Assembly: GCF_001747895.1 (NCBI RefSeq)
Contig: NZ_LNNB01000018.1
Location: 1-64,000 of the forward strand
Source: Staphylococcus equorum
GTDB lineage: Bacteria; Bacillota; Bacilli; Staphylococcales; Staphylococcaceae
Direction: 5' to 3'
Length of the DNA stretch: 64,000 nucleotides
The position numbers were made by a program, and so were the translations under genes. Below are positions 25,422 through 35,548 of the stretch, in pieces (position 1 is the stretch's first letter; each line of letters starts with the position of its first letter). Below the pieces are notes generated by a model that saw only the letters and a list, made by a program, of their open reading frames with translations, was not told the origin of the DNA and made no database searches.

Positions 25422-28400
25422 ATGTTTAACAATATGAAAAGAAACACAATTTATTCTATTAGAAAAAGTATGATAGGAACTGTTTCAGTTACAATTGGGA
25501 CATGTCTATTACTTGGGATGAGTAATCAAGCTTCCGCCGCTGATCATAGTCAAATTAAAAATGATACTGAAACTACAACTGCTCAAGATCAAACTAGTAG
25601 TCAAGATCATACATTAGAATCATCATCTAAATCAACATCTACAGATAATCATAATTCGAACAATAATCAAGCAACAAATATACATAATCAAAATGAAGGC
25701 ACTACAGAAGAACCTAAAGAAGAAACTACCGACGAAAATGACATAAAGAAAGAAAATCAGTCACCGAGCACACAAAATGCATTAAATGATGCTTCAGACA
25801 CACAAAAACCTGAACAGCCGACTGAAAGTGATGCTAATGAAGAACAAACTATTGATAACAACACTAAAGATTCAAGGGAATCATTAACAAGAAATGATTC
25901 AAATAAAGAAGAAATTACAGAGCAGAATACACAAAAATCTCAACAACAAGAGCTTCTTAAAGAAGAAGATAAACAAAATGATTCAAATGTTGAAAACCCA
26001 AAATCTGACCAGCCACCAAACCCTTCATCTAGTGACGCTACACAAGAACAAGTCCAAAATGACGCCGAATCCAAGCAAACTATAGCGCAAACAAAGGATT
26101 CAAATACATCAACAGCGCATTCAAAGACGCCATTAAATGAAACAGATGCAACAACAGATAATTCGAACACTCCAAATGAATCAGACAAATCCACAAAACA
26201 TTCAAAAGCTTCATCAGATAATGCAAACGCAACTGCACAGAAACAACAAGACTCAACAAACAAATCGGTCAACAAAACAGAGCATAATATAAACCCACCA
26301 CATAAAATAGAAGACGCATCATCGGCATCGCAATCCGCTTCAGAACCATTGAACAATAATTATATTCACAGTGATGCTATTTCATCTAACAGCACATCTA
26401 CTAAAGACTTAGAAAATTTAACCAATGCAGAACGCACAACACTTTTAAAAGAGATTCAACATAATACCCAAAAACAAGACAAACAGCCAAAAGCAGTCTT
26501 ACAAATGGCATCTGCTCAAAATCCAACAATTAGAAATACACGTAACGCTTCTAAAGATTCAACATCACTCAACATTAATCACACAGGCCGTTATGATAGC
26601 GGTGCTGGCTTTGATAAAGGTGGTACAGAAATTGTAAAATACAACCCTAAAAATGGTTACGCCTATTCGATAAATGGAGATAAAGAAGCATTAGATATTT
26701 TAGATATTAAAAACACTAAAAACAAAGAAATTCAGCTCGTAAATCGAATTTATCTACAAGATGCTGGCATTGAAGCAGGTGATCTTACAAGTGTAGCTGT
26801 TCATCCTGATGGTAACTATATTGCCCTTTCTGCACCTGCCAAAGATAAAACAAAGCCCGGTCACGTGGTCTTCTATAGTGATACAGGAAAATACTTAAAT
26901 GATTTGACGGTAGGCAGTCTACCCGACATGGTAACTTTCACAAAAGATGGTTCTCGTTTACTTGTAGCCAATGAAGGTGAACCCTCTGACGATTACAAAG
27001 TGAATCCAGAAGGTTCTGTGTCAATTATCGACACATCAGGTGCACCAACCGAATTAAACAACTCACACGTTCGCACTACTTCACTAACACAAGATCATAT
27101 GAATGAATCTATTCGTGCATTAGGTCCTAATAAATCTCAAGCTTATCTAAATTTAGAGCCAGAGTATATCGTGACCGATGAAAGTGGGAAATATGCTTAC
27201 GTGACGATTCAAGAATCAAGTGCTATTGCTAAGCTAGACATTGAAAAAGGTGAATTCGTACAAGTCCAAGGATTACCCTATAAAGATTATTCCTTACCTG
27301 AAAATGCTATTGATCCTTCAGACAAAGACGGTAAAAAAGAGTTACGCCCTGTACCAGTACTCGGTATGTTACAACCAGATGGTATTGATTCATACGAATA
27401 TAATGGAGAAACATATTTATTAATAGCCAATGAAGGTGATTCACAAGATTATGAAGGCTATTCAGAGGAAGTCCGTGTCAAAGATATTAAAGATGATATT
27501 GAATTAGACGCTAAATACTATGAAGGTTATACGCAAGAAGAATTAGATGTGCTTGTGGCTAACGGGCTATTTGATGATGATCAATTAGGCAGATTAAAAG
27601 TGACAACTTCTCACAAATTCAGAGATGAAAATGGAAAATATAATGCACTCGTAACGTTCAGTGGTCGCTCATTTTCAATATTAAAAGGTTCTGACCTATC
27701 TATGGTTTACGACAGTGGCAATGATATTGAACAGCGTATCAAAGATATTTTACCAGAACGCTTTAATGCTAATTATGAAGATTTTAATGAACTAGAAGTA
27801 GATGGTAGAAGTGACGATAAAGGTCCTGAAGTCGAGTCTATAGAAGTTGGTACTGTCGGCAATCAAACTTACGCATTCGTCGGCTTAGAACGTGTAGGAG
27901 GCATCATGATATATAATATTACGAACCCTACTGCTCCTGCATTCACGCAATACCTTTATGATGAACAAAATAAAGATATCTCACCTGAGGGTATTACTTT
28001 TGTCTCTGCAGAGGACAGCCCGACAGGCAAAGCAATGTTAATCGTATCCTTTGAATTGTCAGGCACTACATCTACATTTGAGTTAAATCAGATTAGTGGA
28101 ACTGAACAAGTACCACCTAACGACCAAGACAACACTCAAAATGAACATCCATCTGCAAACGGTGATTATGGTGAAGATAATGATACGATTGATTTAAATG
28201 ACGAAAATCCTGAAATTGAACATAATTCAGAAGGTCCTCTTGTCGATCAAAATGCAGAAAGTGAGAACCCTGACGCATTAATTTCAAAAAATCCATCAAA
28301 TACTCAAAATGACTCGACTCAGTTAAATAACAACTCGACAGCTAAATCAACTGCTCTTTCTACAGCACCTAGAGCTACACAATATAATAATACGATGAAA

Positions 28401-28697
28401 AATCAAAAATCAGTTTCACAATCAGAACAGCCTATACATCAGCTAGCTACAGAAACACATAACCAAAATGATCATCAATATAATACAAATATTAATAAAA
28501 CAGGTACAACAAACACTAAACTTGATAAAGAAGACATTCATCTCGATAAGCAAAACATGACAAATGAACATAGTCATTCAACTGAAACACAACAATTACC
28601 AAACACAGGTCAAAGCCAAAGCCAAGTACCACTATGGTCATCATTAATTTTAGGCGCTTGCCTACTATTGATTGGCAGAAAACAAAAAGAGAAATAA
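25422..28697 (+). CDS. LPXTG cell-wall-anchored protein with choice-of-anchor-I-like beta-propeller
   Basis: 1091 residues, start behind AGGGGG. N-terminal YSIRK-type signal (YSIRKSMIGTVSVTIGTC), cleavage near NQASA-AD. Residues ~40-380 are low complexity, rich in Asn, Gln, Asp, Ser and Thr, a flexible stalk. Residues ~390-895 resemble the choice-of-anchor I family: TSVAVHPDGNYIALS, LVANEGEPSDDY, EPEYIVTDESGKYAYVT, PDGIDSYEYNGETYLLIANE and PEGITFVSAEDSPTGKAML. Related secreted proteins are beta-propellers, sometimes with phosphatase partners. A second low-complexity spacer leads to LPNTG (starting at residue 1059), a hydrophobic helix and RKQKEK, the sortase A signal. It is exposed on the cell wall; ligand or enzyme activity is unknown. 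Confidence 0.88.
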   Translation: MFNNMKRNTIYSIRKSMIGTVSVTIGTCLLLGMSNQASAADHSQIKNDTETTTAQDQTSSQDHTLESSSKSTSTDNHNSNNNQATNIHNQNEGTTEEPKEETTDENDIKKENQSPSTQNALNDASDTQKPEQPTESDANEEQTIDNNTKDSRESLTRNDSNKEEITEQNTQKSQQQELLKEEDKQNDSNVENPKSDQPPNPSSSDATQEQVQNDAESKQTIAQTKDSNTSTAHSKTPLNETDATTDNSNTPNESDKSTKHSKASSDNANATAQKQQDSTNKSVNKTEHNINPPHKIEDASSASQSASEPLNNNYIHSDAISSNSTSTKDLENLTNAERTTLLKEIQHNTQKQDKQPKAVLQMASAQNPTIRNTRNASKDSTSLNINHTGRYDSGAGFDKGGTEIVKYNPKNGYAYSINGDKEALDILDIKNTKNKEIQLVNRIYLQDAGIEAGDLTSVAVHPDGNYIALSAPAKDKTKPGHVVFYSDTGKYLNDLTVGSLPDMVTFTKDGSRLLVANEGEPSDDYKVNPEGSVSIIDTSGAPTELNNSHVRTTSLTQDHMNESIRALGPNKSQAYLNLEPEYIVTDESGKYAYVTIQESSAIAKLDIEKGEFVQVQGLPYKDYSLPENAIDPSDKDGKKELRPVPVLGMLQPDGIDSYEYNGETYLLIANEGDSQDYEGYSEEVRVKDIKDDIELDAKYYEGYTQEELDVLVANGLFDDDQLGRLKVTTSHKFRDENGKYNALVTFSGRSFSILKGSDLSMVYDSGNDIEQRIKDILPERFNANYEDFNELEVDGRSDDKGPEVESIEVGTVGNQTYAFVGLERVGGIMIYNITNPTAPAFTQYLYDEQNKDISPEGITFVSAEDSPTGKAMLIVSFELSGTTSTFELNQISGTEQVPPNDQDNTQNEHPSANGDYGEDNDTIDLNDENPEIEHNSEGPLVDQNAESENPDALISKNPSNTQNDSTQLNNNSTAKSTALSTAPRATQYNNTMKNQKSVSQSEQPIHQLATETHNQNDHQYNTNINKTGTTNTKLDKEDIHLDKQNMTNEHSHSTETQQLPNTGQSQSQVPLWSSLILGACLLLIGRKQKEK

Positions 28698-28730
28698 ATA
28701 ATATTCACCTATCGTAAAATAATTAAATAC

Positions 28731-28769
28731 CAAAATAGGAAGCATTATAATCAAATGCTTCCTATTTTG
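28731..28769. terminator. Bidirectional terminator between surface protein and CobW gene
   Basis: CAAAATAGGAAGCATT pairs with AATGCTTCCTATTTTG over a 7-base loop, flanked by T on both sides; the two genes converge here. Confidence 0.9.
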
Positions 28770-28771
28770 AT

Positions 28772-29974
28772 TTATTGTTGTTTACTTATCTCCCATTGAT
28801 AAGGGTCTGGTAAATTGCTCCAACCTTGCTCTATTTCATGACGATTTAATAAACATGCATCGAGTTCACGTTCAATTTTTTCAATATCTAAATCCGTTCC
28901 GATAATGACAAATTGTGTATTTCGGTCTCCATATTCAATATCCCACGTCTCTGCAACATCTGTTCTTTCTTGCAATACCTGTCTTTGTTGTTCTAATGGC
29001 ATCGCAGCTACCCAATAGGTCACTGGACTAATGTTACAAGATGACCCAGCTTGTGATAATAAACAGGCGACTTCATTATATTGTGCGAGCCATACGATAC
29101 CTTTGGAACGAACGATGTTATCTGACATATTTTCCAACCAATTATTAAAACGTTCCGCGTGAAACGGTAATCTTCTTGAATAAACAAAGGAACTTATACC
29201 GTATTCTTCAGTTTCTGGTGTATGTGTCGCATGCCCACCTTCAGTTAATTCTTTAATCCATCCTGCAGAATCACTCGCTTTTTCAAAATCAAAGCGTCCC
29301 GTATTTAAAATTTCGTTTAATTCTACCTCTGCATTCACCGTTTTAATTAATTTCGCTTCAGGTTGTAACTGTCTCAGTACATTTTCAAGTTTCTGTAATT
29401 CATCGTCAGTAACTAAATCTGTTTTATTCAATATAAGGACATCACAGAATTCGACCTGATCGATTAGTAAATCTGCAATCGTGCGTTCATCCGTAACATC
29501 AGCACCTTGGTCTCGATCGACTAATAAATCTTCCGAGTTAATATCATTGGTGAATCGATTCGCGTCTACTACTGTCACCATTGTGTCTAATTGGCATATT
29601 GACGTTAAATCAATGTCGAGTTCGTCATCTATGTATGAAAATGTTTGGGCAACTGGTACAGGTTCTGAAATACCTGTTGATTCAATAACAATGTAATCTA
29701 TATTTCCTTTGTGTACGAGACGTTCTACTTCTTTTAATAAATCATCTCTCAATGTACAACAGATACAGCCATTCGATAATTCAACTAGTTTCTCATCAGT
29801 TCTGGATAAGCCGCCACCTTCTGCAACTAAATCTTTATCGATATTGACTTCACTCATATCATTTACAATAACTGCTATTTTACGTCCCTCTCGATTTTTT
29901 AAAATGTGATTGAGCAACGTAGTCTTCCCTGAACCTAAATAGCCACTTAAAACAGTTACCGGAATTTTACTCAT
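28772..29974 (-). CDS. CobW/COG0523 GTPase, probable zinc metallochaperone
   Basis: 400 residues. G1 motif [13 protein letters not shown] (~residue 10-22), the family metal motif [10 protein letters not shown] (~residue 72), [15 protein letters not shown], and NKTDLV (G4). The C-terminal CobW_C domain ends with [14 protein letters not shown] and [20 protein letters not shown]. Several members (ZigA/ZagA) hold or deliver zinc when zinc is scarce. A near-perfect Zur box lies 20 bases upstream of the start, so expression should rise under zinc starvation. It stands alone; possible clients are not nearby. Confidence 0.92.
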   Translation of the reverse strand: MSKIPVTVLSGYLGSGKTTLLNHILKNREGRKIAVIVNDMSEVNIDKDLVAEGGGLSRTDEKLVELSNGCICCTLRDDLLKEVERLVHKGNIDYIVIESTGISEPVPVAQTFSYIDDELDIDLTSICQLDTMVTVVDANRFTNDINSEDLLVDRDQGADVTDERTIADLLIDQVEFCDVLILNKTDLVTDDELQKLENVLRQLQPEAKLIKTVNAEVELNEILNTGRFDFEKASDSAGWIKELTEGGHATHTPETEEYGISSFVYSRRLPFHAERFNNWLENMSDNIVRSKGIVWLAQYNEVACLLSQAGSSCNISPVTYWVAAMPLEQQRQVLQERTDVAETWDIEYGDRNTQFVIIGTDLDIEKIERELDACLLNRHEIEQGWSNLPDPYQWEISKQQ

Positions 29975-29993
29975 TAGACTAACTCCCCTTTTA

Positions 29994-30016
29994 TAAATCG
30001 TAATAATTACGTTTTA
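29994..30016. promoter_or_regulatory. Zur box of the CobW gene
   Basis: TAAATCGTAAT-A-ATTACGTTTTA, an almost perfect 23-bp palindrome matching the staphylococcal/Bacillus Zur consensus (TAAATCGTAATnATTACGATTTA; one mismatch at T for A in the right arm). Sits right before the coding start, consistent with repression by Zn-Zur. Confidence 0.9.
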
Positions 30017-30101
30017 TAATGTAACGTGAATTATAAGTAAAGTCAATATTATATTTTTAAGACGTGTTAATCACCCTATCTTGGAAAAGATTTTTAATCG
30101 T

Positions 30102-30141
30102 AAAAGTGCTGACAACATTACATTTTGTTGTCAGCACTTTT
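30102..30141 (-). terminator. Terminator of the maeN-maeA transcript
   Basis: AAAAGTGCTGACAAC pairs perfectly with GTTGTCAGCACTTTT over a 10-base loop. About 85 bases after the malic enzyme stop on the minus strand. Confidence 0.85.
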
Positions 30142-30227
30142 AATATTTATTTAGCATCTTAGTTACTTATTAAAATCGTAGCATTATAAATCTATTAACT
30201 GTTTCATTTATTGTTCCTTTTTTCACT

Positions 30228-31409
30228 CTAAACTAATATTTCCCCTTCTTTTTTCGCAATATGCTTAACCGCTTCGGCGACTTGGTGAGCGACGTTTTTA
30301 TCTAGCGCATTGGGAATGATGAAATCCGCTGCTAACTGATCTTCTCTTATTGAGCTAGCAATTGCTTTAGCTGCCGTTATTTTCATTTCTGTAGTAATAT
30401 CACTTGATTGTGCATCTAACACGCCTCTAAATATTCCAGGAAACGCTAATAAATTATTGATTTGGTTAGGATAGTCCGAACGTCCTGTGCCAATGATGGT
30501 AGCTCCAGCTTCTATTGCTTCTTCTGGGTATATTTCTGGGGTAGGATTGGCTAATGCAAAAACAACTGGGTTATCATTCATTGACTGTACATGATCTTTT
30601 GTTAATGCTTTGGGACCTGATACACCAATAAATACATCTGCATTTTGAATGACATCATCCAATGTGCCTCTAGATTCTTCAAGATTTGTATATGTTGCAA
30701 TGTCTTGTTGAGCGCCGTTCATCCACGTTTCTGATTTATTTAAGACACCTTCTAGACTGACCAGCGTAATATTATTATATCCTGCTTCTAATAATAACTT
30801 AGCAATCGCAATACCTGCAGAGCCTGCACCATTAATAATGATTTTTGTAGAATAGTTTTCTTTTCGAACAAATTTAAGTGCATTGATTAATGCTGCAAGC
30901 ACAACTATTGCCGTTCCATGTTGATCATCATGAAATACTGGAATATCAAGTTCTTCAATTAATCTTTTCTCAATTTCAAAACAACGTGGTGCGGATATAT
31001 CTTCTAGATTAATTCCAGAAAAATTAGGTTCTAACGCTTTTATAATAGATATAATTTCTTCAGTATCTTTTGTATTTAATGAAATTGGAAATGCATCTAC
31101 ATTTGCCAATTTTTTAAATAAAATACTTTTCCCTTCCATAACTGGTATAGCAGCTTTGGGTCCAATATCACCTAGTCCAAGTACAGCCGTACCATCCGTA
31201 ACTACAGCAATCATATTACCTCGCGCTGTTAACGAATTTACTTTTGATTCATCTTCTGTAATCGCCTTACATACTTCAGATACACCAGGCGTGTATACGA
31301 CACTCAAATCCTGTTCATCCTTAACCTCTACTTTACTCGTAATTTCTATTTTTCCTGAACGTTCATGGTGTAAACTGATTGAATCTGTAGTTTCATTTCT
31401 TACTGACAT
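30228..31409 (-). CDS. maeA: NAD(P)-dependent malic enzyme
   Basis: 393 residues, the short bacterial form. It decarboxylates malate to pyruvate. Segments: DLSVVYTPGVSEVCKAI (N-terminal malic domain tyrosine), VAVVTDGTAVLGLGDIG-like TDGTAVLGLGDIGPKAA, catalytic Lys in SKIL, FHDDQHGTAIV (metal and catalytic region), and the Rossmann motif INGAGSAGIAIAKLL. Directly downstream (30-base gap) of the Na+/malate symporter gene and behind a CitS/MalK-type two-component system, so it is part of a malate uptake-and-conversion unit, as with maeN/malA of Bacillus subtilis. Confidence 0.92.
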   Translation of the reverse strand: MSVRNETTDSISLHHERSGKIEITSKVEVKDEQDLSVVYTPGVSEVCKAITEDESKVNSLTARGNMIAVVTDGTAVLGLGDIGPKAAIPVMEGKSILFKKLANVDAFPISLNTKDTEEIISIIKALEPNFSGINLEDISAPRCFEIEKRLIEELDIPVFHDDQHGTAIVVLAALINALKFVRKENYSTKIIINGAGSAGIAIAKLLLEAGYNNITLVSLEGVLNKSETWMNGAQQDIATYTNLEESRGTLDDVIQNADVFIGVSGPKALTKDHVQSMNDNPVVFALANPTPEIYPEEAIEAGATIIGTGRSDYPNQINNLLAFPGIFRGVLDAQSSDITTEMKITAAKAIASSIREDQLAADFIIPNALDKNVAHQVAEAVKHIAKKEGEILV

Positions 31410-31438
31410 ATTTATTACCCCTTATTTAGTATTGTGAT

Positions 31439-32791
31439 TTAACTTAGCATTTTCAACAAAAATGTTGCCATGATGACTGTTGATACGCCGCCTATTCTGG
31501 TAGCAACTTGTGCAAATGGCATAAGTGCCATACGTTTAGATGCTGATAATATAGCTACATCTCCTGTACCACCTAAGCCACTATGACATCCCGTCACGAT
31601 AGCGGCATCTACTGGATACATTTTCATCAATTTACCTACAAAATAACCAGAAAGAATCATGGTTAATACGACTGATGCACATATGACAACATATGCTGGT
31701 GTAACAATTTTGACGACATCTTCTAAAGGTATGTACAACATTCCAAGACCTACCATTAATGGCCAAGTCAAACTTGTAGATACAAATTTATATAAATTAT
31801 GCGCACCATCTTCCATTTTGTGTGGCATTACTTTCAAACATTTAATAATCGTTGCAAATAGAATCATAATAACTGGCCCCGGCATACCTATGAATTTTTG
31901 ACCAAGCGTACCAACAATAAAGAAACTACAAGCAATGAGTAAACCTGCTCCCATAAGTGAGAAATCAATTACTTTTTCTTTATCTTCTTTATCCTCACTC
32001 GTTTCATCTATGTTTTCAGATTTAATTAATTTTCCATTTCCTGAAAGCTTTGTATGTTTTTCACCTACACGCATCATGACTCCTGCAGTAACAACCGCAA
32101 ATATATTACCAATTACTGCTGCTGGAATCATTTGAGAAACGAACGATTCAGCTGTGCCTCCCAATATAGCTGAGTATGCAATGGATAATGGGAGAATACC
32201 TTCACCAATACCTCCTCCAATAATAGGTACAACAATATAAAACAATGTATGCTTAATATCATAGCCAAATAGTAGGCCGACTAATAAACCAGCAGATACT
32301 GCCAGAATAGTTCCCACTAGTAAAGGCACAAACATACGTGTAAATCCTTGAATTAACACTTTACTATTCATGCCTAAAATACTTCCAACAACCAAACAAG
32401 AAATATAGAAATATAAAAAGTTCGATGTCTTCATTAAACTTGTTACCGCTTCCATAGAAGATGTGTTAATAACATCTAAAAACACTAAAACAGATGGTAC
32501 AAGTAATGCTAAAATAGCTGGTCCCCCGATATCTTTTAAAATCGGTAATTTTTGACCAAGATCGCCTAGTAAGATACCCAAAATCATGATTACTGCGAAT
32601 CCACCAATCATGTCTGCAGGTAACGTATTATATACGGACGCAGCTAATATAATTGCAGCTAGTATTAAGTAAAGTGGTAATGGTAACACGCCCACTTTAA
32701 TATGAATCAGCCTTTTTCCTAAACTTTTAAAGCTGCGCTCTATTGGCACCCCTTCATTAGTAAGCGCTTTCAAATTTGCTTTCGTATTCAT
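31439..32791 (-). CDS. maeN: 2-hydroxycarboxylate transporter, Na+/malate symporter
   Basis: 450 residues, matching MaeN of Bacillus in length. I start at 32791 (MNTKANLKALTNEG) because AGGGGG lies 8 bases upstream; a longer frame to 32830 lacks one. Eleven to thirteen helices; the family GGxG reentrant motifs are visible as PIIGGGIGEGILPL (~residue 190) and GCHSGLGGTGDVAIL (~residue 412), the signature of the 2HCT family (CitS, CimH, MaeN). It imports malate (or citrate) with Na+. Operon with maeA; probably induced by the MalKR-like system upstream. Confidence 0.9.
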   Translation of the reverse strand: MNTKANLKALTNEGVPIERSFKSLGKRLIHIKVGVLPLPLYLILAAIILAASVYNTLPADMIGGFAVIMILGILLGDLGQKLPILKDIGGPAILALLVPSVLVFLDVINTSSMEAVTSLMKTSNFLYFYISCLVVGSILGMNSKVLIQGFTRMFVPLLVGTILAVSAGLLVGLLFGYDIKHTLFYIVVPIIGGGIGEGILPLSIAYSAILGGTAESFVSQMIPAAVIGNIFAVVTAGVMMRVGEKHTKLSGNGKLIKSENIDETSEDKEDKEKVIDFSLMGAGLLIACSFFIVGTLGQKFIGMPGPVIMILFATIIKCLKVMPHKMEDGAHNLYKFVSTSLTWPLMVGLGMLYIPLEDVVKIVTPAYVVICASVVLTMILSGYFVGKLMKMYPVDAAIVTGCHSGLGGTGDVAILSASKRMALMPFAQVATRIGGVSTVIMATFLLKMLS

Positions 32792-32880
32792 GATTAACCC
32801 CCTTGTTACGTATAAATCTATTCTATTCATAGACGATATAAATTTATAGCTTATGAAATTTTAATTATCTTTTTGTAATT

Positions 32881-32922
32881 AAAAAAACCGAATCAAAAGG
32901 AATTTAATCCTTTTGATTCGGT
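32881..32922 (-). terminator. Terminator of the malKR genes
   Basis: ACCGAATCAAAAGGA pairs with TCCTTTTGATTCGGT; T7 follows on the minus strand, 10 bases after the regulator stop codon. Confidence 0.92.
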
Positions 32923-32931
32923 AACACTTCA

Positions 32932-33648
32932 CTATAATTCTATATAACCCTTTAAATACTGAAGATTATCCTTTTTAACCTTATAGAAATTAATGGGCCG
33001 CCCTATACCATAATTTAAAGATTCTTCTAAAATCTCTATATCCGTTAAAAACTTTAAATATTTTCTTACAGAAACTCTCGAAATATTGACGTGCTTTGAG
33101 ATGTCATCTGTAGAGAATTCATTTTCTTCAAAGTATTTCATTTTATCAATAATCACTTGTAACGTTGCTTCCGTCACACCTTTTGGTAATTTCAACTCTG
33201 AATCACGGTCAACAATTTCCTTGTTAAGAAACTCAGCATCAATATCAGTTTGATTAATACTACTCGTTTTATTAAAGAATGTGAGTCCTTTTTTATATCT
33301 CAACAATGATTGTTGAAAACGCTCAAAGTCGAAGGGCTTAATTAAATAATCAACAGCGCCGTAACGAAATGCAGTTTGAATATCCTCGACATCAGTAGCT
33401 GCTGTGATGAGAATTGCGTCTATTTTATAACCTTGCTCTCTTATATATTTAAGAAATGTGAGTCCATTTTCCTCAGGCATGTATATATCCAGCAATAGTA
33501 AATCAATTTCTTTATTTTCTATATGTTTTATAGCTTCTTTAACATTCTGTGCAATATCAACTGAGGTTTGGTCATCTATTTTTTTAATAAATTGTTGATT
33601 TATTTGTGCAACCATTGGATCATCTTCAACAATTAAGATATTTAACAT
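32932..33648 (-). CDS. malR: CitT/MalR-type response regulator
   Basis: 238 residues. Receiver domain: ILIVEDDPMVAQINQ (acidic pocket), phospho-Asp in DLLLLDIYMPEENG (~residue 54), ILITAATD, and Lys in DYLIKPFDFERF. The C-terminus is a helix-turn-helix of the CitB/DpiA kind (STDDISKHVNISRVSVRKYLKFL). Begins immediately after the kinase stop codon. By position it activates the maeN-maeA genes 140 bases downstream in response to malate or citrate; the kinase sensing domain supports a dicarboxylate/tricarboxylate ligand. Confidence 0.9.
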   Translation of the reverse strand: MLNILIVEDDPMVAQINQQFIKKIDDQTSVDIAQNVKEAIKHIENKEIDLLLLDIYMPEENGLTFLKYIREQGYKIDAILITAATDVEDIQTAFRYGAVDYLIKPFDFERFQQSLLRYKKGLTFFNKTSSINQTDIDAEFLNKEIVDRDSELKLPKGVTEATLQVIIDKMKYFEENEFSTDDISKHVNISRVSVRKYLKFLTDIEILEESLNYGIGRPINFYKVKKDNLQYLKGYIEL

Positions 33649-35250
33649 TTATAATCCCCCCTTTTCTGAATAATTTATAACGACTGAAAATGTCACATTG
33701 CCTTCTACATTAGAAGCTACATTTATTTCCCCGTTAAGTTTCTCTACGCTTTGTTGAACAAGGTGCAGCCCATAGCCTCTATCCTCCCCTTTAGAAGAGT
33801 AGCCCTTTTCAAAAATTTGATGTTCTAATTCACCTTTTAGACCTAAGCCTGAATCTACAATATCTATGATTAATGCGTTATTTATATATTTCAAATGCAC
33901 GTCAATTGTTTTCTCACTAACAGCAGATGCGCTTAAAGAATCTATACTATTATCTATTAAATTACCTATAATTGTAATCATTTCATGAGTAATATATGAA
34001 TGCTTCGGTTCTGGAATCATTGTATGGCTGATAATAGACAATTTAATATTCTGTTCTCTCGCCAAACTTAATTTGCCAATTAAGAATCCAGCTAACACAG
34101 GATCTTTAATCTTCGACGTAATACTACCATTCTCTTGGCTGCCTAGTTCAACAATCTCATGTATATACTGTTTTAAATCCTCATAATGTTCCATTTGCAG
34201 CAGGCCAGAAATCACGTGCAACCTGTTACTAAACTCGTGTGACTGCGCACGTAATGTATCAGCATACGTCTTCACACCTACTAACTGTTCTGAAAGTTTG
34301 TTCACCTCTGTCTTATCTCTAAATGTTGAAATTGCACCAACAATTTCATTATTTACAACCAGTGGCACTCTATTAACCAAAATCTTCACTCCATTAATAT
34401 TTTGTTCCTTGTCCAATTCTGGTTTACCTAACTCGAGTACTTTTGGTAGTTGTGTAGACTCCATATAATCATCAATCTTCATGCCGATTGGATTGCCTTT
34501 TAAATTTGCCTTATTAAATATATCCATCGCTGATTTATTCACTAAATTAATCTTACCTTCTTTATCAACAGCAACGATACCTTCATGAACAGATTGCAAC
34601 ATCGTGTTCCTTTCTCCAAGTATCTTAGCAATATTCGATGGTTCTAAACCAAGTAAAATTTTCTTAATATATCTAGACAGTAAATATGCACCAATGGCAC
34701 CGACAATAAGTCCAACAATTGACCCAATGATAATTTGCTTATTCCCATCTGCAAGTGCTTCAGAAACACTTTTCATCGGTACACCAACGGCAACTACTCC
34801 AACTTGCTTACCATCAGCATAAACAGGGGTAAATGACCTTAATGATTCACCGAGCGTCCCTTTAGAAATCGAAGCACTCTCTTTACCGTGCAGCGCATTT
34901 GTTTCATCGCCACCTTTAAAATGCTTACCAATGCGTTTTTCATTAGGGTGAGATTTTCGTATCCCGTTCATATCCATCACAACAATAAAACTCACATCCG
35001 TTGATTGTTGTATTTCAGACACATACGTTTGTATACTGTTATCGTTGTCACCTTTTTTCAAAGTAGATTGAACAATCTCAGACTGAGCAACGGTCTTACC
35101 AATTACTTCGGCCTTCTCTTCAGTTGTTTTATGTATCGTATCTTTAATGGTCTTACTAATCAATACACTCGTAATAAGTAATGAAAATAACACTACAATA
35201 CATACTACAATAATGATCAGTGTGCTTAACTTTAGTCTCTGTTTCTTCAA
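33649..35250 (-). CDS. malK: CitS/DcuS/MalK-type sensor histidine kinase
   Basis: 533 residues, apparent TTG start at 35250. Two helices (residues ~10-32 and ~175-195) bracket an extracytoplasmic sensor domain that carries SFIVVMDMNGIRKSHPN and GVVAVGVPMKSVSEAL, the citrate/C4-dicarboxylate sensor (sCACHE) type. A PAS domain follows (GIVAVDKEGKINLVNKSAM), then the phospho-acceptor helix RAQSHEFSNRLHVISGLLQM, and an ATPase with N box IGNLIDNSIDSL and G boxes IVDSGLGLKGELE and SSKGEDRGYGLHLV. Pairs with the adjacent response regulator. Confidence 0.9.
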   Translation of the reverse strand: MKKQRLKLSTLIIIVVCIVVLFSLLITSVLISKTIKDTIHKTTEEKAEVIGKTVAQSEIVQSTLKKGDNDNSIQTYVSEIQQSTDVSFIVVMDMNGIRKSHPNEKRIGKHFKGGDETNALHGKESASISKGTLGESLRSFTPVYADGKQVGVVAVGVPMKSVSEALADGNKQIIIGSIVGLIVGAIGAYLLSRYIKKILLGLEPSNIAKILGERNTMLQSVHEGIVAVDKEGKINLVNKSAMDIFNKANLKGNPIGMKIDDYMESTQLPKVLELGKPELDKEQNINGVKILVNRVPLVVNNEIVGAISTFRDKTEVNKLSEQLVGVKTYADTLRAQSHEFSNRLHVISGLLQMEHYEDLKQYIHEIVELGSQENGSITSKIKDPVLAGFLIGKLSLAREQNIKLSIISHTMIPEPKHSYITHEMITIIGNLIDNSIDSLSASAVSEKTIDVHLKYINNALIIDIVDSGLGLKGELEHQIFEKGYSSKGEDRGYGLHLVQQSVEKLNGEINVASNVEGNVTFSVVINYSEKGGL

Positions 35251-35548
35251 AGCCCCAAACCGCCTTTAGTTATTAAAATTTATACATATAATTATTAGAA
35301 ATATATCATACTTTTTAGAATTAATTAGTATAAGTTTTAAATGTGAAATTTAATAGAATAATAATACAATTTGAAAAAAGACCGTAAATATCCCCATAAA
35401 CAAGAGATAATATACGGTCGCATGTTAGTGCTTAAGTATATGTTTTGTTTGCTAAATTACTTTTTACAACTTAAAATTAGTTTGAATGTTGGTGAAAATG
35501 ATTTCTAAATTTTTCCTTAGATTTTAAAATTTTAATGGAGTGAAATGC

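Noticed and set aside
25940-26356. 138-residue minus-strand frame
   Set aside because: Shadow of the low-complexity stalk of the LPXTG protein.
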